A stretch of DNA of 7,395 nucleotides from JBGOUJ01 sp041477005 (GTDB lineage: Bacteria > Acidobacteriota > Terriglobia > Bryobacterales > JACQDG01): positions 1-7,395 of the forward strand of contig JBGOUJ010000394.1 in the NCBI GenBank assembly GCA_041477005.1, read 5' to 3'. Numbering within the stretch: position 1 is the stretch's first letter; every line of letters starts with the position of its first letter. Of this stretch, positions 1 to 5,577 are shown piece after piece. A model generated the notes under the pieces. That model had not been told where the DNA came from. It was given only the letters and a program-made list of their open reading frames with translations, and made no database searches. A program made the position numbers and the translations under genes.

Positions 1-485
1 GCAGCCACCGGAGGGGATGCCGGTGCGCCTGCTGGGGCGCCCCCTGGGCCGGGGGCGGGTTGCGCTTGCGCCGGGGCCGGCGCAGCCGCCGCTCCCCCCC
101 CTGGAGGGGCCTGCGGCGTGGGCGGAACGGGCGTCGGCGTGGCTGCCGCCGGGGCGTGCCCCGGAGCTGGTGTATGGCCTGGCGGCGCCGGTGTTTGCTG
201 TGGCGCCGGCGTGTGCTGCGGCGCCGGCGTGTGCTGTGGCGGCGGTGTGTGCTGTGGAGCGGCGTTCTGCCCCGGCGCGGCGTTCTGCGGCGCGGCGTTC
301 TGCGCCGGCGTGGTGTTCGTCGGCGCGGCGTTCTGCGCCAGCGCGGTGTTCGGCGGCGGCGGAGGATTTTGCTGCGCCAGAGGCGGATTGTGTTGTGGGC
401 CGCCCTGTGCGGCGCCCGCCGGGCCCTGAGATTCCAGCGCCACCAGGAAGACCAGAGCCAAGCTAAGACTTCGCCATATACACAT
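1..485 (-). CDS. gspD: Probable secretin GspD, N-terminal part only (3' end outside window)
   Basis: From an ATG at 483-485 the frame is open for 161 codons to the window edge. It starts with a signal-peptide-like segment: MCIWRS, a hydrophobic core LALVFLVAL, and likely cleavage near residue 25-26 (AGA/A). From about residue 27 to 161 the sequence is almost entirely Pro, Ala, Gln, Thr, Gly, Asn and His. It includes four QNAAP units (51-77) and repeated QHTPAP-type units (78-101), then a Gly/Ala/Pro stretch. No folded domain is reached, so the identity is inferred from position: a secreted protein directly after gspC in a T2SS operon, with gspD not otherwise seen. The secretin N0-N3 and pore domains would lie beyond the window. 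Another exported operon protein with a disordered N-terminus is possible. Confidence 0.6.
   Translation of the reverse strand, partial: MCIWRSLSLALVFLVALESQGPAGAAQGGPQHNPPLAQQNPPPPPNTALAQNAAPTNTTPAQNAAPQNAAPGQNAAPQHTPPPQHTPAPQHTPAPQQTPAPPGHTPAPGHAPAAATPTPVPPTPQAPPGGGAAAAPAPAQAQPAPGPGGAPAGAPASPPVA
183..335 (-). repeat. Short in-frame codon repeats (QNAAP and QHTPAP) in the gspD-like gene
   Basis: The DNA has a run of 15-18-base repeats in frame: CAG AAC GCC GCG CCG-type units (255-335) followed by CAG CAC ACG CCG GCG CCG-type units (183-254). All unit lengths are multiples of three, so the frame is kept, unlike the intergenic array at 5249-5556. Such runs usually arise by replication slippage and vary between strains. 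Confidence 0.75.
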
Positions 486-493
486 TATTTTTA

Positions 494-496
494 CCT
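494..496 (-). promoter_or_regulatory. Ribosome binding site of the gspD-like gene
   Basis: AGG, overlapping the gspC-like TAG stop, lies 8 bases before the ATG at 483-485 and is followed by an A-rich spacer (TAAAAATA). This is one of the few AT-rich spots in the window and should favour open mRNA at this start. Confidence 0.5.
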
Positions 497-1271
497 ATTG
501 CCTCACGTCTTCCCACCAGGCCTGCGGCCCAAACGGCGTCTGCCGCACCACCTTGCGCTTTCCCTCATAGACCGCGCCGTTCGGAGCGCTATCGCCGGCC
601 GGCGAGGCGTAAACCGTACCGGTGGCGGTCGGCATGGGCGCCCCGATCACGTACTCGCCGGGGCGACTGGCGGCGTTGGGGTTGACAACGCTGGCGGCGG
701 ACGATCCCGGCGCTGCAGCCGGCCCGCCGGCCGCGGACGGCGCATTGGGGGCGCCGGCGGGTCCTCCGGCCGCCGCCGCGCGCACCAGCACGTCCGATAC
801 CTCCGCCTGAATTGTCTGCCCTTCCCACTCCAGCGTGATCCGGTCGCCCGTGGCGCCGAGCAGCTTGAATTCGCCGACTTTGTCGCCGATGTGGATCGCC
901 TTGTGGGCCGCGTTGGATTCCGCGGCCATAATAGCGATCGGACCGTCTCCCAGGTTCATCACCCCGAACAACACCGGCAGCGCCGGCCGCGGCTTTATCT
1001 TAGGCGGCTCGACCACGACGTTCGGATTGCGGTCGGGACTGAACAGATACTTCTCCGCGGCGTCCAGATAAGCCGCCGGCTGCACCGCAGCCACTCCCCC
1101 CTGCATCGCCGGAGGCGGCGGTCCCGGTGCGCTGTGTCCCGCCGGCGGGGCCGGCTGGTTCAGGATCCGGTAACGCTCGGCGGCGAGCCGGTACTCGATC
1201 CGCAGTCTCCACACCCCGGCCGCCCCCAGCACCAGCAGCGCCAGATTCATCAGCAGCAGCTTGCGTCTCAC
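495..1271 (-). CDS. gspC: GspC-like inner-membrane connector protein, no PDZ domain
   Basis: A 258-residue protein with one N-terminal membrane segment (about 6-21), a Pro/Ala-rich linker (38-60) and a PilP/GspC-type homology region (about 72-165). Landmarks are 'YLFSPDRNP' at 75-83, 'PVLFGVMNLGDGPIAIM' at 99-115, 'AIHIGDKVGEFKLLGATGDRI' minus its last residue at 125-144, and 'ITLEWEGQTIQAEVSDV' at 145-161. In the T2SS this region contacts the N0 domain of the GspD secretin. No PDZ domain follows. Instead there is an Ala/Gly/Pro linker (166-205) and a short, more ordered end 'KRKVVRQTPFGPQAWWEDVR' at 238-257. The GTG start overlaps the gspM stop (GTGA). An ATG seven codons later is a less likely alternative because it would cut the basic N-terminus. 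The next gene starts 9 bases after the stop. Confidence 0.78.
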   Translation of the reverse strand: MRRKLLLMNLALLVLGAAGVWRLRIEYRLAAERYRILNQPAPPAGHSAPGPPPPAMQGGVAAVQPAAYLDAAEKYLFSPDRNPNVVVEPPKIKPRPALPVLFGVMNLGDGPIAIMAAESNAAHKAIHIGDKVGEFKLLGATGDRITLEWEGQTIQAEVSDVLVRAAAAGGPAGAPNAPSAAGGPAAAPGSSAASVVNPNAASRPGEYVIGAPMPTATGTVYASPAGDSAPNGAVYEGKRKVVRQTPFGPQAWWEDVRQ

Positions 1272-1855
1272 GGCCCTGCACCCCCCTTTGCTCCGGCCAG
1301 CATCGAGGCAGGGATGCAGCCGGCGACGGTCAGGTGCACCTGCATCAGCTTGTTCTTCCCGTCGCTCGGACTCATCTGCACGGTCACCGTCGAGAGCACC
1401 TGGGGCGCGTTGCGCAGCGCCGTCATCAGGTTGATCCACTGGTCAATACCGCAGGTGAAGGCCACGGTGAGCGGAACTTGGGCGTAATCCTCCCCGGCCG
1501 CCTTTGCCGCCCCGAACTCCGCATTCTGCAGGTTGATGCCTTGGGCCTTGAGCAGATCCTTCACGATCTGCTGCATCTGGGCGGAAGCCAGCGCCGGCGT
1601 CGCCGCCTTGAGCAGCCCCCGCTCCGCCGCGGTGAGATCCCGGGTGGCCGATTCCAGCTCGGCCGCGGCGCGCGGCCTCTGCCGCGCCACTTCCTGCAGG
1701 CGGCGCAGCCGTCTCTCGAGGACGTCGATCGAAGAAAAACGCGCGGCTTCCGGCTGCGACCCGGACGGGAGGCCAAACTGGAACACCAGCGCTACTGCCG
1801 CCGCTGCTCCCAGAATCAGCACCGCCCGCCGGTCGCGTTGGCTCAGTGGCGCCAT
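1268..1855 (-). CDS. gspM: Inner-membrane assembly protein GspM (PilO-like)
   Basis: A 195-residue bitopic protein, the usual partner of GspL in the T2SS platform. The short cytoplasmic N-terminus MAPLSQRDRR precedes one membrane segment (about 11-29). An alpha-helical charged region (about 42-82, coiled coil likely) follows, then a ferredoxin-like periplasmic domain (about 88-183), in which 'VPLTVAFTCGIDQWINLMTAL' at 127-147 resembles the PilO/T2SSM_b-type core. Two cysteines (135 and 180) fall on predicted strands of this domain and could form a disulfide. The ATG follows the gspL TAG by one base, with GGGGAA upstream as a weak ribosome binding site. The TGA stop overlaps the GTG start of the gspC-like gene. 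The assignment rests on the architecture and on its place directly after gspL; sequence similarity within this family is always weak. Confidence 0.82.
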   Translation of the reverse strand: MAPLSQRDRRAVLILGAAAAVALVFQFGLPSGSQPEAARFSSIDVLERRLRRLQEVARQRPRAAAELESATRDLTAAERGLLKAATPALASAQMQQIVKDLLKAQGINLQNAEFGAAKAAGEDYAQVPLTVAFTCGIDQWINLMTALRNAPQVLSTVTVQMSPSDGKNKLMQVHLTVAGCIPASMLAGAKGGAGP

Positions 1856-1856
1856 G

Positions 1857-3425
1857 CTATTTCCCCGAATGGCCCATCAGGCCCGGGTGGACAGGCGCCC
1901 CTGCCCCCGGGGGCGCTCCGTGGGCGCCGGCTGGAGCGTCCACTGGGCCCGAGTGGGCTGGCGCGTGCGGCGCCCCCGTTTCCTGGGACGTCCCAGGGGT
2001 GCGGACGGGAGCGCCGCCCGTCAGGCCCGGATAAACAGCCGCGGGCGGCAGCAACGCCAGATTCCGCCTGGCCCGGATGCGAAAGACCTCGCGATTTTCA
2101 ACGCGAGTGATGGAGCTGGCGAAGGCGGCGCCGGTCAGCACACCGGAGTTGTCGATCAGGCTCAGCAAAGGAGCCGCCGCTTCGGCCTGTCCGCCGAGCT
2201 GCACGGACTCTTCATTGACATCCATGTTGTTAATCCACACCGTGTTCGGCAGCCGTCGCGACAGCTCGGTGAGCAGCAATAGGTCGGCCTCGGTGCGGCG
2301 GCGAAACACTTCCACTTGCGCCCGGCGGCCGCGGGCTTTCTGCGAAGCTTTCTCGAGACCTCGCACCTCCCTCTCGACCCCCTCCAGCCGCTTCACCTCG
2401 CGCTCCAACTCGCGCCCATAGCGGCGGTCCTGGATCGGCCCGCGCAGCGCGAGCAACAGGCCCACCACCAGAACCGAAACCGCGGCCGCCGCCGTGGCCG
2501 CCACCGGCCAGCGGGAGCTGGAGCTGCGGCGCGACGGCGGCAGCAGGTTCGTACGCCAGCCCCATCTCGGGCAGGCAGCCGCCAACGCTGCCACGAACGA
2601 AGTCGCATCGCGGCTCATTTCAAATTCCGGCGGCGCCTGAAGGGGCCTTCGCAGGACCTGCTCGGGCGACTGGGGAGCCGCGTTCTCGGTGTCGGCGAGC
2701 CGCAGCTCGGCGACCGCCGCAGCCGCTGCTTTCTCAACCGGCGCCGACCGCAGGTCGAAGACGGCGCTGAAAAACGGCCGGGTCTCGCTCTCGCCGTAGA
2801 GCTCGAGCGTGGTGTCGTGCTGATCGGCCAGCAGGAAAGGACCTGTGGCGTCGCGACCGAGCAGCCGGACCGCGCCGTAATAGCCCGCCGCGGCCACGGT
2901 CATTCCCTGCAGCTTCACACCGGCTTCCGCGAACAGGTCGGCATAGCCGTCCACCACCATTCGCGGAGCAATCACCACCGCCACCTGCACCGGAGGCCGC
3001 CCGGACAGCCCGCCAGAGCGCGCCGCGGGAGCCGCCCCGGCGGGGCGCGCCGCCGGCCGAGGAAGCGCCGCGAAGCTGTGGTAGACATTGTCTTCGCCGT
3101 AGGGATGCAGCGAATCGATCTGGAAGCCGACGGCCGCGCGCAGCTCGGCGCCCGACACTGCCGGGAGGCTCAGCAGCCGCAGGATTACTTCGCCCCGCGG
3201 CACGGCCAGCGTCGCCGCCAGATCGCCAAATCCGTGGTTTTTGAGAAACGCCTGATACTGCTCGCCCCATTCGGCCGCCCGCCGGCGGCGAAAATCGGGC
3301 AGGATCGTCTGACCCACCACGGTGACGCCCTTCCACCGCGACTTGACGAGCGTCACCACCAGATCGCCGCCGCGGATCTCGATGCCGGCGCCGGAGCCCA
3401 GAGCTAGCAGACGGTTCCAGACCAT
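1857..3425 (-). CDS. gspL: Inner-membrane assembly protein GspL (PilM-PilN-type fusion)
   Basis: A 522-residue bitopic membrane protein of the T2SS assembly platform, expected to bind the GspE ATPase and GspM. Residues about 1-270 look like the cytoplasmic actin-like (PilM-type) region, interrupted by a Pro/Ala/Gly-rich stretch at 121-146. The motif RTNLLPPSRR at 291-300 resembles the 'NLLP' motif near the N-terminus of PilN. A membrane segment lies at about 306-328, a charged heptad-like helix (coiled coil likely) at 334-382, and a PilN/GspL-type periplasmic ferredoxin-like domain at 383-453. A 65-residue low-complexity tail follows. The ATG lies 2 bases after the gspK stop. A TTG that overlaps that stop would add two residues and cannot be excluded. 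The stop is 1 base before the gspM ATG. Overall similarity is modest, but its position between gspK and gspM supports the call. Confidence 0.85.
   Translation of the reverse strand: MVWNRLLALGSGAGIEIRGGDLVVTLVKSRWKGVTVVGQTILPDFRRRRAAEWGEQYQAFLKNHGFGDLAATLAVPRGEVILRLLSLPAVSGAELRAAVGFQIDSLHPYGEDNVYHSFAALPRPAARPAGAAPAARSGGLSGRPPVQVAVVIAPRMVVDGYADLFAEAGVKLQGMTVAAAGYYGAVRLLGRDATGPFLLADQHDTTLELYGESETRPFFSAVFDLRSAPVEKAAAAAVAELRLADTENAAPQSPEQVLRRPLQAPPEFEMSRDATSFVAALAAACPRWGWRTNLLPPSRRSSSSRWPVAATAAAAVSVLVVGLLLALRGPIQDRRYGRELEREVKRLEGVEREVRGLEKASQKARGRRAQVEVFRRRTEADLLLLTELSRRLPNTVWINNMDVNEESVQLGGQAEAAAPLLSLIDNSGVLTGAAFASSITRVENREVFRIRARRNLALLPPAAVYPGLTGGAPVRTPGTSQETGAPHAPAHSGPVDAPAGAHGAPPGAGAPVHPGLMGHSGK
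1860..2054 (-). other. Low-complexity His/Pro/Ala/Gly tail of GspL
   Basis: Residues 458-522 lie beyond the end of the PilN-like domain (which ends near FRIRARRNLA). They are mostly Pro, Gly and Ala, with five spaced histidines, as in 'APHAPAHSGPVD' and 'APVHPGLMGHSGK'. From the topology this tail would be periplasmic and disordered. Characterised GspL proteins normally end at or near the ferredoxin-like domain. Confidence 0.6.
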
Positions 3426-3427
3426 GT

Positions 3428-4447
3428 TCAATTGCCCGCCGGGTACCAGCGAACCACCCCCAGCGGCGGCTCCGTTGCGTCCTGGCCGAAGCGGACCAGC
3501 GCCGTCACGGTGCGCCGCACCGGCCGCCCGTTCAATTGCGCCGTGGCGCGCACGGTATAGGCGGGAGAGCCGCCGCCGATCAATTGCATGCCGCCCGGCA
3601 GCGAACCCACGCCAAACGGCGTAGGATCTTCGATCACGCGGCCTTCGCGCGCTTGTAGAATGGCCGCCATCGCGCCCTCGGGAACACCCGCCGCCCGAAG
3701 CACCACCGGCGCGGCGTAGTTCACGTTGATGCCGCCGCCGCCCACCATCGTCAAGTAGCGGGATACCCCGCCGCGCTCCATGAGGCGTGACGCGGCCGCG
3801 CCCTCGGGGGCCTCCCCGGGCGCGCGGTCCCACCAGCCGTAGTAGACATCGAACGTCATGCCGCCGACCGTCAAGAGGTCCTCCAACTGTAGAAAAGACG
3901 GCAATTGAGGAGAAAAAGACGACCCGGGGGAAAGATTCCCTCCGGCCGCCGGCGTGCGCCGGGTCACGATGCCTTGGGCGATCTGCCTGGCCCGGTCTGG
4001 CTCGACGCCCAGCAATGCCATTAGCCGCGACAGCGCCCCTGGGTCGGCTGCAAGAACATGGAGCTTGCCATTCTCTCCGGTGATCTCGAGGTCGACGCTC
4101 CCGCTCGAAACGTCCCAGCGCAGGCGTCGCTGGCCGGGCCGGAACTGACGGTCGGTCCCGGTCGATCCCAACTGGAAAAGGAAGTGTTCGATCGCGCCTT
4201 CGGCCAGGTAGTACGCTCGCACTCCCTCGATCGCGCCGCTGGATCGCTGGAGCTCGCCGCGCACCGTTATCGCCAGCGTGAAGGCAATCGCCGAAAGCGC
4301 CGCGCTGAGCCATAACACGGCCAGCAGCGCTCCACCGCGTTGTGCGAGCCGGCGTGCTCGCCCGGCCGGGGGAGGATAGCTCTTACGAAGACAGCTCTCA
4401 GCGCTGGGGCTCGCCGACGGCTGATAGGCGATAGCTGCTTTCCTCAT
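3428..4447 (-). CDS. gspK: Minor pseudopilin GspK (pseudopilus tip)
   Basis: A 339-residue pseudopilin that caps the pseudopilus. The hydrophobic N-helix is 'GALLAVLWLSAALSAIAFTLA' minus its last residue, after AQRG. The expected cleavage is G38/G39, leaving Ala rather than Glu at mature position 5. Loss of Glu5 is a known hallmark of GspK. Further signatures are 'RAYYLAEGAIEHFLFQL' at 77-93, 'FLQLEDLLTVGGM' at 185-197, and 'YLTMVGGGGINVNYAAPVVLR' minus its last residue at 231-250, which matches the family's start of the second SAM-like helical domain. The ATG overlaps the gspJ stop (ATGA). This start gives an unusually long 38-residue leader, but no ATG, GTG, TTG or CTG codon lies between it and the cleavage site, so a shorter start is not available. 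The length is near the family norm of roughly 300-340 residues. gspL begins 2 bases after the stop. Confidence 0.93.
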   Translation of the reverse strand: MRKAAIAYQPSASPSAESCLRKSYPPPAGRARRLAQRGGALLAVLWLSAALSAIAFTLAITVRGELQRSSGAIEGVRAYYLAEGAIEHFLFQLGSTGTDRQFRPGQRRLRWDVSSGSVDLEITGENGKLHVLAADPGALSRLMALLGVEPDRARQIAQGIVTRRTPAAGGNLSPGSSFSPQLPSFLQLEDLLTVGGMTFDVYYGWWDRAPGEAPEGAAASRLMERGGVSRYLTMVGGGGINVNYAAPVVLRAAGVPEGAMAAILQAREGRVIEDPTPFGVGSLPGGMQLIGGGSPAYTVRATAQLNGRPVRRTVTALVRFGQDATEPPLGVVRWYPAGN

Positions 4448-5178
4448 TGCGGTTGCGGTGACATCGTCGACCGGATGGGCACGGTCACTCGAACCGGCTG
4501 CAGCCGGACCGGCAGGCCCTCCGGGCCCGGCCGGGGAACGAGATCGATCGAGATGCCGGCTGGCAACTCGTACGCGTTGTCCCACACCGGCTTCCACTGC
4601 GCCGAACGGCCCATCTGGGCCTGCGTCAGGTAGGAGAAGGCACAGCCGCCCAGCTCGTCGGCGATTACAAACGAGGAAGGCCGCGCCTGGATCGGCGCAA
4701 AACTCAAGCGCAGCCCGCGACCGCCCGGATCCTGGCTGGCGCCGGTGACCAGGCCGCCGGCCGCTCGGGGGCCCTCGTAGGGCTGCTCGTTGAGCAGCAC
4801 TCGCCTGCCCCGGTCGCCGGAAACAACCTGCAACTCCACCAGCCGCAGGCCGCTGCGCGGGCCGCCTTCGAGCGAATACGCCGTGACAAAGCGCATCGCG
4901 TCGGGCTGACCTTGGAAAAATGTAGTCGTCGACAGGCTCCGAATCACCGGGTTTTGGAACTGCACCAAGGCCGGGACAATGGCCTCCAGCTCCGCGTGGA
5001 AGATCGAGTTGGCGTTGGCGATCCGCCGATCGAGCATCAAATCGGCGTGGGCTCTCTCCCAGGCCGTGACGCCCACCCGGAGCGCCATCAAGAGGCCGAC
5101 CGACAGCAAGCTGAGCAGCGAGATCGCCACCAGCACCTCGATCAAGGTCAGACCGGCTCTCGGGTGGAACCGTTTCAC
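4444..5178 (-). CDS. gspJ: Minor pseudopilin GspJ
   Basis: A 244-residue minor pseudopilin, a component of the GspI-J-K tip complex. The GTG start, preceded by GAGGG, gives a 9-residue basic leader (VKRFHPRAG, initiator read as Met). The mature N-terminus is LTLIEVLVAISLLSLLSVGLL, with Glu5 at precursor residue 14. Next comes the typical 'AWERAHADLMLDRRIANA' helix, then a long beta-rich domain with 'MRFVTAYSLEGGPRSGLRLVELQVV' at about 95-119, as expected for GspJ. A single Cys (179) lies in the globular part. The frame stays open upstream through the repeat array to 5643, but that extension has no family similarity and would place 155 residues before the leader, so it was rejected. The gene follows the repeat-filled gap and overlaps gspK by four bases (ATGA). 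Confidence 0.9.
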   Translation of the reverse strand: MKRFHPRAGLTLIEVLVAISLLSLLSVGLLMALRVGVTAWERAHADLMLDRRIANANSIFHAELEAIVPALVQFQNPVIRSLSTTTFFQGQPDAMRFVTAYSLEGGPRSGLRLVELQVVSGDRGRRVLLNEQPYEGPRAAGGLVTGASQDPGGRGLRLSFAPIQARPSSFVIADELGGCAFSYLTQAQMGRSAQWKPVWDNAYELPAGISIDLVPRPGPEGLPVRLQPVRVTVPIRSTMSPQPQ

Positions 5179-5183
5179 CGCAG

Positions 5184-5188
5184 CCCTC
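5184..5188 (-). promoter_or_regulatory. Ribosome binding site of gspJ
   Basis: GAGGG lies 5 bases before the GTG start of gspJ. It supports this GTG over an open-frame extension through the repeat array. Confidence 0.55.
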
Positions 5189-5191
5189 GCA

Positions 5192-5217
5192 CCGCAAATC
5201 CTCGCCGCAAATCCTCG
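5192..5217. repeat. Perfect 13-bp tandem duplication upstream of gspJ
   Basis: CCGCAAATCCTCG occurs twice in direct succession (5192-5204 and 5205-5217). On the coding strand each copy contains GAGGATTTG, which resembles a weak ribosome binding site followed too closely by a TTG. It sits immediately before the real gspJ ribosome binding site. Confidence 0.85.
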
Positions 5218-5224
5218 CCCCCTC

Positions 5225-5243
5225 TCATCGCGACCCCTCCCGC
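5225..5243. repeat. 19-bp direct repeat, copy A (duplicated gspI 3' end)
   Basis: On the coding strand this copy reads GCGGGAGGGGTCGCGATGA. It differs at one base from the end of gspI at 5559-5577. Together the two copies bracket a 334-base period that contains the repeat array. Confidence 0.75.
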
Positions 5244-5248
5244 AACTC

Positions 5249-5556
5249 CCCGCTGTAGGCCCCTCGCTGCAGGCCCCTCGCTGCGCGCGCGACCAGGACC
5301 CCCCCGGTTTGGGATGGGGGTTCCGCCGGAAGCGGGCTTGGGCCCGCTGCAGGCCCTCTCGCTGCAGGCCCTTCGCTGCGCGCGCGACCAGGACCCCCGG
5401 TTTGGGATGGGGTTCCGCCGGAAGCGGGCTTGGGCCCGCTGCAGGCCCCCTCGCTGCAGGCCCTTCGCTGCGCGCGCGACCAGGACCCTCGGTTTGGGAT
5501 GGGGGTTCCGCCGGAAGCGGGCTTGGGCCCGCTGCAGGCCCCTTGCTTGCAGGCCC
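5249..5556. repeat. Tandem array of about three 92-95-bp GC-rich repeats between gspI and gspJ
   Basis: Three near-identical units start at 5281, 5376 and 5468, each beginning CTGCGCGCGCGACCAGGACC on the plus strand. A partial unit (the CTGCAGGCCC part) lies on the low side, from about 5249, and the last unit degenerates at about 5545-5556. Units differ almost only in the length of C and G runs and in a few bases. Landmark-to-landmark spacing is 92 and 93 bases at TTCCGCCGGA. Each unit carries the hairpin AGCGGGC-TTGG-GCCCGCT and two copies of CTGCAGGCCC. Unit lengths are not multiples of three between the first two copies, so no single reading frame is conserved. It is probably non-coding DNA that is transcribed within the operon. 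Confidence 0.9.
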
Positions 5557-5558
5557 CC

Positions 5559-5577
5559 TCATCGCGACCCTTCCCGC
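5559..5577. repeat. 19-bp direct repeat, copy B (end of gspI)
   Basis: This copy is the last five codons and stop of gspI. It is repeated with one mismatch at 5225-5243; the difference would be a synonymous GAA/GAG glutamate codon. Confidence 0.75.

Larger units (their letters stand above)
5179..5558. other. 380-bp gap between gspI and gspJ (no gene seen)
   Basis: This is the only long gap in an otherwise gapless operon. From gspI towards gspJ it holds the repeat array (about 5249-5556), a 19-base copy of the gspI 3' end (5225-5243), a perfect 13-base tandem duplication (5192-5217) and the gspJ ribosome binding site (5184-5188). Frames are open on both strands because GC-rich repeats rarely contain stop codons. 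None shows a recognisable domain, and I call no gene here. No T-run follows the hairpins, so they do not look like intrinsic terminators. Confidence 0.8.

Noticed and set aside
1272..1439. Upstream extension of the gspC-like gene to 1439
   Set aside because: The extra 56 codons lie inside the gspM coding region and would move the membrane segment away from the N-terminus. The GTGA overlap is preferred.
60..1487. Long plus-strand open frame (475 codons, Arg-rich), plus other plus-strand frames at 118-429, 1127-2110 and 2316-3407
   Set aside because: They lie opposite well-supported minus-strand T2SS genes. Their products are dominated by Arg, Pro, Gly or Cys as expected from the complement of GC-rich codons, and they show no recognisable domain.
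3426..4313. Upstream extension of gspL to 4313
   Set aside because: It lies fully inside gspK in another frame and encodes Arg/Gly-rich sequence without similarity. The ATG two bases after the gspK stop starts a plausible GspL N-terminus.
5331..5533. Intrinsic terminators in the gspI-gspJ gap
   Set aside because: The hairpins are strong, but neither strand has a T-run after the stem, and genes of the same complex continue downstream.
5249..5556. CRISPR array
   Set aside because: The entire 92-95-base unit repeats with no unique spacers of constant length, and there are only three units with no cas genes in the window.
5244..5558. Insertion sequence or miniature transposon
   Set aside because: No transposase frame and no terminal inverted repeats were seen at the edges. 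The 19-base flanking repeat is longer than usual target duplications. An insertion by recombination or slippage remains possible, but a named element cannot be supported.
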